Source of the DNA: Luteibacter sp. UNC138MFCol5.1 | GTDB taxonomy: Bacteria; Pseudomonadota; Gammaproteobacteria; Xanthomonadales; Rhodanobacteraceae | Length of the DNA: 64,000 nucleotides | Reading direction: 5' to 3' | Assembly (NCBI RefSeq): GCF_900110505.1 | Contig: NZ_FODZ01000001.1 | Span: forward strand, 124,001 to 188,000 | The notes under the pieces: model-generated | What the model was told of the DNA's origin: nothing | The model's database searches: none | Seen by the model: the letters and a program-made list of their open reading frames with translations, nothing else | Shown: positions 32,512-43,855 of the stretch, in pieces | Position numbering within the stretch: the first letter of the stretch is position 1 | Layout: each line of letters opens with the position of its first letter | Program-made: the position numbers and the translations under genes

Positions 32512-34236
32512 CTACTTCGCTTCGATCCAGGCGTCGACGTGCTGCTCCAGCACCGGCAGGGGCACGGAGCCCAGCGCCAGCACCGTGTCATGGAACGCCC
32601 GCAGGTCGAACTTCTCGCCCAGCCGCTTCTCGGCACGCGCGCGCAACTCGCGGATCTTCAGGTAGCCCAGCTCGTACGACAGGGCCTGGCCGGGCCAGCT
32701 GATGTAGCGGTCGACCTCGTTGGCGATCTCGCGATCGCTCAGCGCCGTGTTCCGCGTCAGGTAGTCGATGGCCTGCTGGCGCGTCCAGCCGAGGTGGTGG
32801 ATGCCGGTATCGACCACGAGGCGGCACGCGCGCCACATCTGGTAGGTGAGATAACCGAAGTGTTCGTAGGGCGTGTGGTAGATGCCCATCTCTTCGCCGA
32901 GGTATTCCGCGTAGAGCGCCCAGCCCTCGCCGTACGCCGAGATGTAACCGTCGCGGCGGAACGGCGGCAGTCCCTGCTGCTCCGCCGAAAGCGCCAGCTG
33001 CAGCGAGTGTCCCGGCATCGACTCGTGCAGCGTGAGTGCCGGCATGTTGAACAGCGGACGCGACGGAAGATCGTAGGTGTTGACCAGATACACATCGGCA
33101 CCGCCGCGTCCCGATGTGTAATACGGCGCGATGTCGGCCGGTACGGGCTCGATGGCGAAGCGCTGGCGCGGCAGCAGGCCGAAGTACTTGTCGAGCTTGC
33201 CGTCGACCTGCTTGGCGACCCAGGCGGTACGCATCAGCAGTTCGTCGGGCGTCTTCGCGTAGAACCGCGGGTCGGTGCGCAGGAAGGCGAGGAACGCGGG
33301 GAAATCGCCCTTGAAGCCGGTTTCCTTCATCGTTTCGACCATCGCCGCGTGGATGCGATCCACCTCGCGCAGGCCGATCGCATGGATGTCGTCGGGGGAC
33401 AGGTCGAGCGTCGTGTATTCGCGGATCTGCTGGCGGTAGTACGCCTTGCCGTCCGGCAGCGATTCCGCCGCGAGCGTCTTGCGCGCCTTCGGCACGTATT
33501 CGCCGCGGAAGAACGTCAGCAGCTTGCCGTAGGCGGGAATGACGCCATCGGCGATCGCCGCGCGGGCGTCCTTGCGCAGCGCGTCGGCGTCGGCTGCCGG
33601 CAGCGTCTTCGGCATCGCCTTGAACGGCGCGTACAGCGCGCTGGCTTCGGGATCCTTCAGCTCCGCGACGGCGGCGATGGAGACGTCGCGACCGTCGAGC
33701 ACCTCGCGCGGCACGGTGAATCCGCGCGCGAGGCCGAGGCGCATGTTCGCGATCTCCTGGTCCATGTAACGCGGGATCTGGCGAAGCCGCGCCACGTAGT
33801 GCTCATAGTCCGCGCGCGTGCGCAGGTTGTCGCCATGCAGCACATACCCGATGTCGGACCAGAAGGCGGAGTCGCTGTTGAACGGCATCTGCCACTGGCC
33901 AAAGCGCTGTGCCGCCGCGAGGTTGCCGATCTGTTCGCGATAGACCGCATAGTCCACGCGCGCGCTGCCGCTGAGCGTCTTCGTGTCGATGCGGTCGAGC
34001 TGCGCGAGCACGTCGTTCCAGTAAGCGAGCCGCTCCGCCTGGCTCTTCGCGTCCACGGTGTCGAGCCGGCCGTCGCCCGGCTGCGCTTCGCCCGAGGTGA
34101 GGATGCCCGCCTGTCCGTTACGCCACGTCCATTCCTTCGTGTAGATGGCCTTGAAGGCGTCGTCGGCCGTGGTGGCGGCGTGCGCGGTGCCGACGAAAAG
34201 GCCGGCGAAGGCGATGGCGCGGATCCAGGGGGACAT
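32512..34236 (-). CDS. Exported DUF885-family metallopeptidase-like protein
   Basis: 574 aa from the ATG at 34236, which begins a signal peptide ([22 protein letters not shown], cut about residue 21). The conserved DUF885 metal-site block [17 protein letters not shown] (HExxxGH) lies at about residues 410-425, with a second signature [19 protein letters not shown] shortly after; both look like a thermolysin/M32-like zinc site. Members are predicted periplasmic peptidases, mostly uncharacterised. Monocistronic on the minus strand upstream of the toxin-antitoxin pair. Confidence 0.88.
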   Translation of the reverse strand: MSPWIRAIAFAGLFVGTAHAATTADDAFKAIYTKEWTWRNGQAGILTSGEAQPGDGRLDTVDAKSQAERLAYWNDVLAQLDRIDTKTLSGSARVDYAVYREQIGNLAAAQRFGQWQMPFNSDSAFWSDIGYVLHGDNLRTRADYEHYVARLRQIPRYMDQEIANMRLGLARGFTVPREVLDGRDVSIAAVAELKDPEASALYAPFKAMPKTLPAADADALRKDARAAIADGVIPAYGKLLTFFRGEYVPKARKTLAAESLPDGKAYYRQQIREYTTLDLSPDDIHAIGLREVDRIHAAMVETMKETGFKGDFPAFLAFLRTDPRFYAKTPDELLMRTAWVAKQVDGKLDKYFGLLPRQRFAIEPVPADIAPYYTSGRGGADVYLVNTYDLPSRPLFNMPALTLHESMPGHSLQLALSAEQQGLPPFRRDGYISAYGEGWALYAEYLGEEMGIYHTPYEHFGYLTYQMWRACRLVVDTGIHHLGWTRQQAIDYLTRNTALSDREIANEVDRYISWPGQALSYELGYLKIRELRARAEKRLGEKFDLRAFHDTVLALGSVPLPVLEQHVDAWIEAK

Positions 34237-34286
34237 GCGGGCTCCGTGTGTCGGGGAGAATCCCCGATCATCGCATGCCGTTGCCC

Positions 34287-34988
34287 CTAGAGGCCCGCGT
34301 AATGCCCACGCATGGTCTGCAGGTAGGCCTCGAGGTCGCGGCCGGGCGCGTCCTCGAACGTCTCGCCCGATTCGCGGCATTCCGCGATGCGGTCGGGCCG
34401 GAAGTTGCGGAACGCCTGGCGATGACGGCACCACGCGCCGAGCGTCCAGGCGCCGCCCCAGAACGACAGGCACAGCGGTTCGACCTCGCGCGTGCTCGTG
34501 CGGCCCTCCGCGTCGCGGTACTCGAGGCACAGCACGCGATGGGCGATCACGGCCTCATGCAGGCAGTCGAGCATCGCGGCGATCTGGTTCTGGAACGTGT
34601 CGCGCCAGATGGGCGCGAAGATCTTCGCCTGCGCCGAACGCTCGCGCAGGTCGGGCGGCAGCACGGCCTCGATCTTGATCAGCGCGGCCTGCGCTTCGCG
34701 CGCCAGCCGCTCGCCGGCGAACGCGCGGACGAACCGCGTGCCGGCGACGAGCGCTTCGAGTTCGTCGGCGGAAAACATCAGCGGCGGAATGTCCGAGCCC
34801 TTGCGCAGGAGATACCCCACGCCGGCCTCGCCTTCGATGGGTACGCCGGAGAGCTGGAGGTCCGCCACGTCGCGATAGACGGTGCGCAACGAGACCTCGA
34901 GCGTGCTCGCGAGCTGGCGCGCGGGCAGCGCCGTGCGCCGCCCGCGCAGGGCGTTGATGATGAGGAACAGGCGGTCGGCGCGGCGCAT
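34287..34988 (-). CDS. YafY-type HTH/WYL-domain regulator
   Basis: 233 aa. MRRADRLFLIINALRGRRTALPARQLASTLEVSLRTVYRDV is the standard HTH-11 start of this family. The WYL domain occupies about residues 135-200 (EYRDAEGRTSTREVEPLCLSFWGGAWTLGAWC), with the tripeptide WYL position occupied by a divergent W-T-L. WYL domains bind nucleic acid or small ligands; the ligand here is unknown. It sits just upstream of the GST gene in the leftward order (GST first, 69 bp spacing), so it may regulate GST or act independently. Confidence 0.9.
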   Translation of the reverse strand: MRRADRLFLIINALRGRRTALPARQLASTLEVSLRTVYRDVADLQLSGVPIEGEAGVGYLLRKGSDIPPLMFSADELEALVAGTRFVRAFAGERLAREAQAALIKIEAVLPPDLRERSAQAKIFAPIWRDTFQNQIAAMLDCLHEAVIAHRVLCLEYRDAEGRTSTREVEPLCLSFWGGAWTLGAWCRHRQAFRNFRPDRIAECRESGETFEDAPGRDLEAYLQTMRGHYAGL

Positions 34989-35057
34989 CCCCGGATCATC
35001 GCCTCCCGCGGGCTGCGCGGGAAGCGACGATGGTCACGACCGCGCATCGCCGGGCGC

Positions 35058-35696
35058 TCAGGCGGCGGCCAGCATCTGGGCGCGGGCGAGCGCCGCGTCC
35101 TGCGCCGCGGCGCGGACGATGGCCGGCCGCACCATCAGGCGCGCCACGTAGGCTTCGAAGACGTCGCGACGCGGCACGATGCCGAACTTCATCGTCCAGT
35201 CGAGCGAGCTCGCCCAAAGGATGTCCGCGGCCGTGAAGCGCTCGCCGAAGAGCCACGGTCCCTGCGCCAGCTGCGCCTCGATCTGATCAAGCACCATGTC
35301 GAAGCTGCCGTAGGGGCAGGTGGAGACCGGAGCGGGCGCGTTCTTCATGAAGCGGTCCATCACCGCCGGCTCGAAGCACGAACCGTAGAACGACAGCCAG
35401 CGCAGGTAGGGGCCCCGCAGCGGGTCGCCGATCCCCGGCGCCAGCCCGGCCTCCGGATGCAGGTCGGCGAGGTAGGTGAAGATCGCCGGACGCTCCGTGA
35501 CCAGACCACCGAGGTGCTCGATCGCCGGCACCTTGCCCATCGGGTTGATCTTCAGGAACTTCGGCTCGCGCTGCTCGCCGCGGGTCAGGTCCATCACGTG
35601 CATGTCGTACTGGGCGCCCAGTTCCTCCAGGAGCATCAGCGTGCTGCCCGATCGGCTGTTGGGCGCGTGGTGGAAGACGATCCGGCTGGGAGTCAT
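35058..35696 (-). CDS. Glutathione S-transferase family protein
   Basis: 212 aa from the ATG at 35696 (MTPSRIVFHHAPNSRSGSTL), the normal GST length, with AGGA upstream. The thioredoxin-like N-domain includes KINPMGKVPAIE and the GSH-binding ERPAIFTYLADLHPE; the helical C-domain has FTAADILWASSLDW. An in-frame ATG at 35819 would add 41 residues that do not look like GST sequence ([17 protein letters not shown]); it has a fair AGGGG site, so the extension could be real or part of the leader. Cytoplasmic; conjugates glutathione to electrophiles, substrate unknown. Confidence 0.88.
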   Translation of the reverse strand: MTPSRIVFHHAPNSRSGSTLMLLEELGAQYDMHVMDLTRGEQREPKFLKINPMGKVPAIEHLGGLVTERPAIFTYLADLHPEAGLAPGIGDPLRGPYLRWLSFYGSCFEPAVMDRFMKNAPAPVSTCPYGSFDMVLDQIEAQLAQGPWLFGERFTAADILWASSLDWTMKFGIVPRRDVFEAYVARLMVRPAIVRAAAQDAALARAQMLAAA

Positions 35697-35950
35697 GCGA
35701 GCGGTTCCTTTGTCGGTGGTGACGTGGGTGGTGGCGATATGGATCGGCCCGTCCATCAGCAGTCCGCGCAGGCGGAGCGGTGAATACAGGTCGACGAACC
35801 GTTCGAACAGGCTGGTCATGTCGGTGGCCCCTTCCGTATCGGTGGGGAGAGTCTGCGCGGGGGCTGCTGACAACGTGCTGTCAGCAGTCCCTCTGGCGCG
35901 GTTCACGTGCCACGCGGACAATGCGTGTTCCCGACCCAGAGCCCCTTGCG

Positions 35951-36976
<1,026 letters not shown>

Positions 36977-36989
36977 TCGTTCCATCGGG

Positions 36990-37014
36990 ACCGGGCGGCC
37001 CGCCGCCCGGTTTT
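36990..37014 (+). terminator. Intrinsic terminator of fbp
   Basis: CCGGGCGG (36991-36998) pairs with CCGCCCGG (37003-37010), followed by TTTT, 14 bp past the fbp stop codon. Confidence 0.85.
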
Positions 37015-37086
37015 CGCCCTTCCCCGGACACGCGGCCGCCGCGAGCGTGCCCGATGATCCGCCAGCCCCGACACGGTAGTCCCGAC

Positions 37087-38010
37087 ATGTTTCCACGCCC
37101 TTCCCGTTCCTGGCTGCCGCTGGTGTTCGCGACCCTGCTCGCCGGCTGCTTCGGCGGCACGAAGCCCGACGCACGGCCCGACAACGCATTGCCTGTGCTG
37201 GCGGCCAAACCGCGCATCGGCCTCGCGCTCGGCGGCGGCGCCGCGAAGGGCTTCGCGCACATCGGCGTGATCAAGATGCTCGAGGCCAGCGGCATCCATC
37301 CCGACGTCGTCGCCGGCACCAGCGCGGGCAGCGTGGTGGGCGCGCTCTATGCCAGCGGCATGGACGCGTTCCGCCTGCAGGAGCAGGCGTTCTCGCTCGA
37401 CGAAGCCAGCATCCGCGACGTGCGCCTCTTCTCCGGCGGCCTCGTGCAGGGCCAGAAGCTCCAGGATTACGTGAACCAGCTCGTCGGCAACCGGCCGATC
37501 GAAAAGCTGCGCATCCCGTTCGCCGCGGTGGCGACGCAACTCGAGAACGGCGAGCGCGCGATCTTCGTCCGCGGCAATACCGGCCAGGCCGTGCGCGCGT
37601 CGAGCAGCATCCCGGGCGTGTTCGAGCCCGTCGACATCGCCGGCAGGCACTTCGTCGACGGCGGCGTGGTGAGTCCCGTTCCCGTGGATGCCGCGCGCCA
37701 GCTCGGCGCCGACATCGTCATCGCGGTCGACATCTCGGCGCGCCCCGACGGAAAGAACCCCGACAGCATGATGGGCATCGTGGGCCAGTCGATCACGATC
37801 ATGGGACGCAAGCTGGCCGAGCAGGAGATCGCGCGCGCGGACGTGGTGATCCGTCCGAAGGTGGGCCAGATCGGTCCCACCGATTTCGATCAGAAGAACG
37901 TCGCGATCCTCGAGGGCGAGCGCGCGGCGCTCGCCGCGATTCCGGCGATCCGGGCGAAGATCGCCGAGAAGACGGCCGCCATGGGCAAGCCGCCCGTCCC
38001 GGCGCGCTGA
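37087..38010 (+). CDS. Patatin-like phospholipase lipoprotein (RssA-like)
   Basis: 307 aa. The start at 37087 gives a lipoprotein signal with lipobox LLAGC (Cys 21). Patatin motifs are complete: oxyanion GGGAAKGFAHIG (49-60), nucleophile GTSAG (Ser about 79) and the dyad Asp in HFVDGGVVSP. Likely a membrane-tethered periplasmic lipid acyl hydrolase, unlike E. coli RssA, which lacks a lipobox. Its TGA abuts the TCA of the convergent TetR stop with no spacer (TGATCA). Confidence 0.92.
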   Translation: MFPRPSRSWLPLVFATLLAGCFGGTKPDARPDNALPVLAAKPRIGLALGGGAAKGFAHIGVIKMLEASGIHPDVVAGTSAGSVVGALYASGMDAFRLQEQAFSLDEASIRDVRLFSGGLVQGQKLQDYVNQLVGNRPIEKLRIPFAAVATQLENGERAIFVRGNTGQAVRASSSIPGVFEPVDIAGRHFVDGGVVSPVPVDAARQLGADIVIAVDISARPDGKNPDSMMGIVGQSITIMGRKLAEQEIARADVVIRPKVGQIGPTDFDQKNVAILEGERAALAAIPAIRAKIAEKTAAMGKPPVPAR

Positions 38011-38595
38011 TCAGCCCGCCTGCACCAGCTCCAGCGCGGACTGGCGGCCGAGCGAGAGGATTTCGTCCGAGAGCCGGTCTTCCGCCACGGCGCGCGCCAG
38101 CGACAGCGAGCCGACCATCGATGCGAACACGGCCATCGCGAGCGTGCGACGACGCTTGCCTCGCACGCCGTCCGGCAGCGTCGAGGCGATCAGTTCCACC
38201 ATCTCCGCGTAGCCATCCGTGAAGGCCTCGCGCGTTTCCACCGGTCGGCGCGCCATCTCGGCGGAGAGCGCCGCGGCCACGCAGCCGCTTTCCGGGTTGT
38301 CCCGGTGCTCGGCCGACAGATAAGCGTTGATCAACGCGCGGTAGCGCTCGCCGCGCGACGCCGCCACCCTGGCGGCCATCCGTTCCATCGCACCGGTCGC
38401 CGCGACGGCGACGCTCTCGCGGACCAGTTCTTCCTTCGATTCGAAGTGGTTGTAGAAACCACCCTGGGTCAGACCGACCTCGCCCATCAGGCTGACGACG
38501 CCGACGGCATCGATGCCGTCCGCGCGAAACCGCTGCGCGGCCGCCTCGACGATCTTCTGCCGCGTCTGCTCTTTGTGACCTTTCCCGTAACGCAT
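38011..38595 (-). CDS. TetR-family regulator
   Basis: 194 aa from the ATG at 38595. The opening MRYGKGHKEQTRQKIVEAAAQRF and the HTH block LTQGGFYNHFESKEELVRESV are typical of TetR proteins of the AcrR/'RutR-like' type. It is strikingly similar over the DNA-binding part to the TetR gene at 49018-49596 (nearly same first 20 residues). Target unknown; no efflux gene is directly adjacent, its upstream side faces the end of the Mo-hydroxylase operon. Convergent with the patatin gene. Confidence 0.92.
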   Translation of the reverse strand: MRYGKGHKEQTRQKIVEAAAQRFRADGIDAVGVVSLMGEVGLTQGGFYNHFESKEELVRESVAVAATGAMERMAARVAASRGERYRALINAYLSAEHRDNPESGCVAAALSAEMARRPVETREAFTDGYAEMVELIASTLPDGVRGKRRRTLAMAVFASMVGSLSLARAVAEDRLSDEILSLGRQSALELVQAG

Positions 38596-38702
38596 GCTGC
38601 TTTCGCTCCCTTGGGGAGTACCCCCTGCCCGGGATCGATTGTAGCGAATCCTTGCGTATTGAAATGTCGGCGAACCCGGTACTTCCGGCACACGCGGAGC
38701 GG

Positions 38703-38729
38703 CGCGGGAGCGCGCACGGCGCGCTCCCG
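38703..38729. repeat. Perfect 12-bp inverted repeat after the Mo-hydroxylase operon
   Basis: GCGGGAGCGCGC (38703-38714) and GCGCGCTCCCGC (38718-38729) with a 3-nt loop. There is no U-tract, so it is either a Rho-independent-like barrier, an RNA-stabilising hairpin or a REP-type half element (it shares the GGGAGC core). It lies 30 bp past the cytochrome stop. Confidence 0.6.
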
Positions 38730-38758
38730 CCAGAGAGACATCTACGAATTTTCGTGGA

Positions 38759-40063
38759 TCATTCCGCGCGGCGCTTCGCCACGTCGGCCGGTGTCACTTC
38801 ACCCTGCTTGCCGCCGAAATGACGGATCACGTAGTTCGCGAGCGCCGCCACCTCGGTGTCGCTATAGGCGTGGCCGAAGGCGGGCATGTAGACGTCGTTG
38901 TCGCCGATGCGCATCTTCACGCCTTCCAGGATGGCCTCGGTGACGTTCGCTCCCTTCGGATCGTTGACACCGCGGGTGCCCGCGAGCGCAGCGTATGCCG
39001 TCTGCTGTCCGGCACCGTTCCACTGGTGACAGCTCGCGCACGCGCCTTCGAACAGACGCAGACCTTCCGCGTCGGCCTTGCCGTCGTCGCCGCCCGGTGC
39101 CACGGCGCTGGACGCGACCATCGCCTTCGGTGCCGCGTCGACGACGATGGGATCGTCGCCTTCGCGCGCCGGCACCGTGCGCAGCCACGTCACCAATGCC
39201 GCCGTGTCTTCCGGCTTCCAGTGCTGCAGGCTGTACGCGATGGCCTCGCCCATCGGTCCATTCGCGGAAGCATGGCCCTCGGCGTGACCGGTACGCAGGT
39301 ACTGGGTCAGCGCCTCGTCGCTCCACTTGCCGATGCCGTGCGTCGGATCGGAGGTGATGTTGTACGCGCGCCAGCCCTGCACGACCTCGCCCGCCAGCGC
39401 TTCGCCGTGCTTCAGCGCGAAGCCGAAGTTGCGTGGCGTGTGGCACTCGGCGCAATGCCCGAGCGGACCGCCGAGGTACGCACCCGCGTTCCATTCGGGC
39501 GACCGCGACGCGTCGGCCTGGAAGCGCTGGCTGCGGAAGAACGCCGCGTTCCAGAAGCCCATCGCCCAGCGCTGGTTGAACGGGAAGCCGAGTTCGTTCG
39601 GCTTCTCCGGCTGGTGCACCGGCGGCAGGCTGAACAGGTACGCCTTGATCGCCAGTACGTCGGCGCGGCTCAGCTGCGTGTACGCCGTGTACGGGAACGC
39701 GGGATACAGGTGCTTGCCGTCCTTGCGGATGCCTTCCCGCACGGCGCGCACGAACTCGTCGTCCGTCCACGTGCCGATGCCGGTTTCCTTGTCGGGCGTG
39801 ATGTTCGACGAGTAGATCGTGCCGAACGGCAATTTGAACGCCAGACCGCCCGCGAACGGTTTGCCGCCATCGTGCGACGTGTGGCAGGCCACGCAGTCGG
39901 CCGCGGTGGTGAGGTATTCGCCGCGCGCGACCGGATCGGCGTTCGTGGGCGCGCCGGCCAGCACCGGCGCGGTGCCGTCGTCGGGATCGGTACGGTTGAG
40001 GAAGAAGTACGCGCCGACGCCGACCGCCAGCAGGACGACGACGATGATCAGGAAGCGCCTCAT
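38759..40063 (-). CDS. Triheme cytochrome c subunit of Mo-hydroxylase (AldF-type)
   Basis: 434 aa from the ATG at 40063, which overlaps the large-subunit stop by 4 nt. An N-terminal transmembrane anchor (about 3-22) is followed by three CxxCH heme sites: CVACH (57-61), CAECH (204-208) and CASCH (342-346). The pattern equals the membrane-bound cytochrome subunits of gluconate, alcohol and aldehyde dehydrogenases (AldF of acetic acid bacteria). It should accept electrons from the molybdenum enzyme in the periplasm and pass them to ubiquinone. Met ligands follow each heme in GAPxY-like segments, but I did not assign them individually. Confidence 0.92.
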   Translation of the reverse strand: MRRFLIIVVVLLAVGVGAYFFLNRTDPDDGTAPVLAGAPTNADPVARGEYLTTAADCVACHTSHDGGKPFAGGLAFKLPFGTIYSSNITPDKETGIGTWTDDEFVRAVREGIRKDGKHLYPAFPYTAYTQLSRADVLAIKAYLFSLPPVHQPEKPNELGFPFNQRWAMGFWNAAFFRSQRFQADASRSPEWNAGAYLGGPLGHCAECHTPRNFGFALKHGEALAGEVVQGWRAYNITSDPTHGIGKWSDEALTQYLRTGHAEGHASANGPMGEAIAYSLQHWKPEDTAALVTWLRTVPAREGDDPIVVDAAPKAMVASSAVAPGGDDGKADAEGLRLFEGACASCHQWNGAGQQTAYAALAGTRGVNDPKGANVTEAILEGVKMRIGDNDVYMPAFGHAYSDTEVAALANYVIRHFGGKQGEVTPADVAKRRAE

Positions 40064-42333
40064 GCCACGTCCTCCTTCTCGCCGCCGACCGCCGCGACGC
40101 GCTTGAGCGCGTCGGGCGACGCGGCCAGCTGGGCCAGGGCCACCGGGAGCCGCCTCAGACGGATGCCGGTCGCGGCGAAAATCGCATTCGTCAGGGCGGG
40201 TGCGGCGATCGCCGTGCCCACTTCGCCGATACCTCCGGGTACCTCGTCGCTTTCGACGGAATACACCTCGAGTTCCGGCACCTCGTTGATGCGCAGGCTG
40301 CGGTAGTCGTGGAAGTTGCTCTGCTCGATCGCGCCGTTCTTCAGCGTGATGCCGTTGTACAACGCGGCGCCCAGGCCGAAGAGCAGGCCGCCCTGCATCT
40401 GCGCCTGCACGGAGCTGGGGTTGATGGTGATGCCGTTGTCGATCGCGACGACGGCCTTGCGCAGGCGCACCTGGCCTTGCTCCGTCACTTCGGCTTCGAC
40501 GATCGCGCAGACGTGGCTTCCGAACGGCGAGCCGACGGCGATGCCGCGTCCGACACGGGCCGGGAGCGGCTGTCCGCCCCAGCCGATCTTCTCGGCGGCG
40601 AGGTTCATCACGCCGAGCGCGCGCGAGCCGGGCTTCATCAGCGACCGACGGTATTCGAGCGGGTCCTTGCCGGCGGCATGGGCGAGTTCGTCGACGAAGC
40701 TCTCGACCACGAACAGATTGTGCGTGGGGCCGACACCGCGCCACCAGCCGACGACGAGGCCGGGCGGCATCTCGTGGCGCACCCACTCCACGAGGACGTT
40801 GTCCATGTCGTATGGCAGGTCGGCGGCGGATTCGATCGCGTCGCTGTCCATGCCGTCCTTGCCCATCGCGCCCGGCGCCCAGCGCCCGAGCACCGTGCCG
40901 CTGGTGATGCGATGCTTCCACGATGTCGGCTTGCCATCGGCACCGAGCGTGGCCGAGATGCGGTCGAAGTAGAGCGGACGCACGCGATCGTGGCGGATGT
41001 CCTCCTCGCGGCTCCAGATCACCTTCAGCGGATAGCCCACCTGTCTGGCGAACGCGACCGCCTGTTCGACCTGGTCGGTTTCCAGGCGACGTCCGAAGCC
41101 GCCACCCAGGTAGGCCGCGTTAAGAACGACCCCCTCGGCCGGGATGCCGCAGATGCGCGCGGCTTCCGCGACGCAACGGGTCGGCACCTGCGTGCCCGTC
41201 CAGATCTCGCACTTGCCGGGCGTCACGTGCACCGTGGCGTTCAGCGGTTCCATCGGCGCGTGGGCGAGCATCGGCGAGATGTAGGAGGCTTCGATCAGCT
41301 TGCCATCGGCGGCGGCCTCACCCTTGGGCTTGCGGCCGATCAGCGCCGGACCGTTGCGTGAGCTTTCCTGCAGGGCGGCGATGAGCGTCTCCGTATCGAG
41401 GTTGGCGTTGACGCCATGTTTCCATTCGATATCGAGCGCATCGAGCCCGCGCTGCGCGAGCCAGAAATTGTCCGCGACGACGGCCACCGCGTTGTCGAGG
41501 CGCAGCACGTCGACGACGCCCGGGATGGCGCGGGCCTTCGCGTCGTCCACCTTGCCCAGCGTGCCGGCGAGTTCGGGACTCGTGATCACCGACGCCACCT
41601 TCATGCCCGGGATCTTCGCGTCGATGCCGAACTGCGTGCCGCCGTTGACCTTGTCCGGCGAATCGACGCGACGCATCGGCTTGCCGATGAGCATGAAATC
41701 CTTGCGCTGCTTGAGCGTGACCGTCGCCGGCTGGGGCAGCTTGCCGGCCGCCTCAGCCACCGCGCCGAAGCCCAGCGTGCGGCCCGACGGCACGTGCGTG
41801 ATCACGCCGCGCGCGACCGAACAGCTGGTCGGATCGACGTGCCACTGGGCGGCGGCCGCGGCGACCAGCGTCTCGCGCGCCACGGCGCCCGCCTCGCGCA
41901 GCGCCTGCCACTGGCCGCGCGTGCTCGTCGAGCCGCCCGTGATCTGGCCGCCGCCGAGCAGCGGCTGTCCGTAGAGCGCGTCGCTCGGAGGCGAATGCTC
42001 GACACGGATCTGGTCGAGCCCGACGCCGAGTTCCTCGGCAAGCATCATGGAGATGCCGGTGTAGATCGCCTGGCCCATTTCCACCGCGGGCATCACGAGG
42101 CGAACGGCGCCATCGGCGTCGACGCGGACGAAGGCGTTGGGCGCAAAGGCAGGATTGCCGTCCGCCGCGGCGGCCGCGGCATCGGCCGCCTGGCGGCGCG
42201 GGCTCATCTGCGCGACGGCCGGTCCCATGCCGGCGGTCCAGAGGAAGGCCACGGCGAGGCCGCTTCCCGCCGCTCGCAGCGCGTTGCGCCGGCCCGCGTC
42301 GAACGCGTCGCCCTGATCCCGACGCGCGTTCAT
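40060..42333 (-). CDS. Molybdopterin-containing aldehyde/isoquinoline oxidoreductase, large subunit (IorB/AldH-type)
   Basis: 757 aa from the ATG at 42333. The N-terminus has a twin-arginine-type signal ([11 protein letters not shown]), so the enzyme is exported in folded form. Sequence follows the single-Mo-subunit 'IorB' group: [33 protein letters not shown], and the catalytic Glu in [20 protein letters not shown] near the C-terminus. It hydroxylates aldehydes to acids or oxidises N-heterocycles. It overlaps both neighbours by 4 nt, forming a small-large-cytochrome operon. No XdhC/PaoD-type cofactor-inserting protein is in the window. Confidence 0.9.
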   Translation of the reverse strand: MNARRDQGDAFDAGRRNALRAAGSGLAVAFLWTAGMGPAVAQMSPRRQAADAAAAAADGNPAFAPNAFVRVDADGAVRLVMPAVEMGQAIYTGISMMLAEELGVGLDQIRVEHSPPSDALYGQPLLGGGQITGGSTSTRGQWQALREAGAVARETLVAAAAAQWHVDPTSCSVARGVITHVPSGRTLGFGAVAEAAGKLPQPATVTLKQRKDFMLIGKPMRRVDSPDKVNGGTQFGIDAKIPGMKVASVITSPELAGTLGKVDDAKARAIPGVVDVLRLDNAVAVVADNFWLAQRGLDALDIEWKHGVNANLDTETLIAALQESSRNGPALIGRKPKGEAAADGKLIEASYISPMLAHAPMEPLNATVHVTPGKCEIWTGTQVPTRCVAEAARICGIPAEGVVLNAAYLGGGFGRRLETDQVEQAVAFARQVGYPLKVIWSREEDIRHDRVRPLYFDRISATLGADGKPTSWKHRITSGTVLGRWAPGAMGKDGMDSDAIESAADLPYDMDNVLVEWVRHEMPPGLVVGWWRGVGPTHNLFVVESFVDELAHAAGKDPLEYRRSLMKPGSRALGVMNLAAEKIGWGGQPLPARVGRGIAVGSPFGSHVCAIVEAEVTEQGQVRLRKAVVAIDNGITINPSSVQAQMQGGLLFGLGAALYNGITLKNGAIEQSNFHDYRSLRINEVPELEVYSVESDEVPGGIGEVGTAIAAPALTNAIFAATGIRLRRLPVALAQLAASPDALKRVAAVGGEKEDVA

Positions 42334-42824
42334 GCCGCGCTCCCGTCGACGACGACCTGCAGGCCGTGCTGCTGGCCGGTGGCCGCCTGCTTGATGGCTT
42401 CGCGGATGCGCACATAGGTGGCGCACCGGCAGATGTTGCCGGACATCGCCGTATCGATGTCGCGGTCGGTCGGGTTCGGCACGCGCGCGAGCAGCGCCGC
42501 GGCCGCCATGATCTGGCCGGACTGGCAGTAGCCGCACTGCACGACATCGACCGCGAGCCACGCCTGCTGCACCTTCGCGCCTTCCGGCGTCTGCCCGATG
42601 GCCTCGATCGTGGTGATCGCGCGGTCGCCGATCGCGGAGACGGGCAGCTGGCAGGACCGCACCGGCTGGTTGTCCAGGTGCACCGTGCAGGCACCGCACT
42701 GGGCGATGCCGCAGCCGAACTTGGTGCCCGTGAGCCCGATCACGTCCCGCAACACCCATAGCAGGGGCATGTCCGGCGGCACATCGACCTGGCGGTCCTC
42801 ACCATTGACGCGCAACGTGACCAT
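42330..42824 (-). CDS. [2Fe-2S] small subunit of the Mo-hydroxylase (IorA/AldG-type)
   Basis: 164 aa from the ATG at 42824. Plant-type ferredoxin domain with CGIAQCGAC (Cys 38, 43, 46) and helical second cluster domain with QCGYCQSGQ and [10 protein letters not shown]. Standard electron-transfer subunit between molybdopterin and the cytochrome. It has no Tat signal of its own and should be co-exported with the large subunit. First gene of the operon; its upstream 185-bp gap has AT-rich promoter-like DNA. Confidence 0.93.
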   Translation of the reverse strand: MVTLRVNGEDRQVDVPPDMPLLWVLRDVIGLTGTKFGCGIAQCGACTVHLDNQPVRSCQLPVSAIGDRAITTIEAIGQTPEGAKVQQAWLAVDVVQCGYCQSGQIMAAAALLARVPNPTDRDIDTAMSGNICRCATYVRIREAIKQAATGQQHGLQVVVDGSAA

Positions 42825-42973
42825 AAAGACTCCCCTGGGCTGGGCGGAACCGGGCGGCTCCGCTGGCGGATGAAACGAAAGGAAGCTTACGACGATCGCG
42901 TGACGTCCGGTTTTGCCTAACCCCGCGAATTTGGAAAAAACGACTGCCGTGTCCTTTTTAGTCGAAAACTCGA

Positions 42974-42986
42974 CCGGATTCTCCGG
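42974..42986 (-). terminator. Possible weak terminator of the LysR gene
   Basis: CCGGA-TTC-TCCGG (5-bp arms) followed on the minus strand by TCGAGTTTT. Small, so only moderately convincing; it lies 24 bp past the LysR stop. Confidence 0.35.
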
Positions 42987-43009
42987 AACCGCGTCGACGA
43001 CAGGGACCG

Positions 43010-43846
43010 CTAAGGCATACCGACGAGCCGGTCGACTTCCGCCACGAACGCACGCAGGCGCGGCAGGTGGCGGAGATCGCGGTGGTAGCCCATCCACACG
43101 TCCCTTCCCGGCGGCTCGTCGCCGAGATCGATCCGGCGCAGCCCCGGCGTGACGTCGCCCAGCGCGACAGGCAGGATCGCGACGCCCAGACCGAGCGCGC
43201 AGGCGCGTGCCTGCGCTTCGCGACTGTTGCTGCGAAAGGCGAGCGGCGCATCGGGCAGGCGCTCGCGCAGCCAGGCCACGTCCGGCATGCCGCCGAAGGC
43301 CGTATCCATGGTGATCACCGCATCGGGCACGGCTGGCCCATCGACGGCGGCGTACGCTGCGTAGGCCACCCGCAGTAGCTTGCGTTGCGCGATGTCCGGC
43401 TCGTCGAACGGCGCGATGCGGAACACGAGGTCGGCTTCGCGACGTGCGAGGCTCAGGAGTCGCGCGTCGGTCACGAGCTCGACGACCACACCGGGATGTT
43501 TCTCGCGCAGGCGCGCGATGGCCTGGGTAAGGACATGCGCGCCGAACCAGTCGGACGACGACACCCTGAGCAGGCCCTCCACCGCGTCCCCCTGCCCGTT
43601 CGCTCGCCGAACGATGCCCAGGGCTTCCGACTCGATGCGCAGCGCATGCGCGAACACGTCGTGCCCCTCGTCCGTCAGCACGAAGCCTTCGCTGGTGCGC
43701 TGGAACAGCGTCTGCCCCAGCGCTTCTTCCAGGACCCGGATGCGACGGCCCATCGTCGGCTGGGTCTGGCCCAGCTCGCGCGCGGCCGCGCCGAGCGTGC
43801 CGCCGCGCGCGACGGCCAGGAAGATGCGGAGGTCGTTCCAGTCCAT
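43010..43846 (-). CDS. LysR-type regulator, divergent from a zinc-type oxidoreductase
   Basis: 278 aa from the ATG at 43846 ([26 protein letters not shown]); an upstream TTG-initiated frame adds twelve unlikely residues. HTH and effector domain have the usual LysR layout. It starts head-to-head with the quinone-reductase-like gene at 43948, and the 101-bp gap carries two palindromes, so the pair is a typical regulator/target unit. The Mo-hydroxylase operon lies 185 bp downstream on the same strand. Confidence 0.93.
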   Translation of the reverse strand: MDWNDLRIFLAVARGGTLGAAARELGQTQPTMGRRIRVLEEALGQTLFQRTSEGFVLTDEGHDVFAHALRIESEALGIVRRANGQGDAVEGLLRVSSSDWFGAHVLTQAIARLREKHPGVVVELVTDARLLSLARREADLVFRIAPFDEPDIAQRKLLRVAYAAYAAVDGPAVPDAVITMDTAFGGMPDVAWLRERLPDAPLAFRSNSREAQARACALGLGVAILPVALGDVTPGLRRIDLGDEPPGRDVWMGYHRDLRHLPRLRAFVAEVDRLVGMP

Positions 43847-43855
43847 GTGCCGACT

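Noticed and set aside
35697-35819. N-terminal extension of the GST gene from ATG 35819
   Set aside because: The 41 extra residues do not resemble GST sequence and the 35696 start gives the normal length; kept only as a possible leader.
38759-40921. A single 720-codon frame that would fuse the Mo subunit end to the cytochrome
   Set aside because: The N-terminal part is a different frame of the Mo-subunit gene; the true cytochrome starts with the membrane anchor at 40063 and overlaps by ATGA.
42825-43009. Gene in the 185-bp gap before the Mo-hydroxylase operon
   Set aside because: Only AT-rich promoter-like DNA, a small hairpin and non-coding frames were found.
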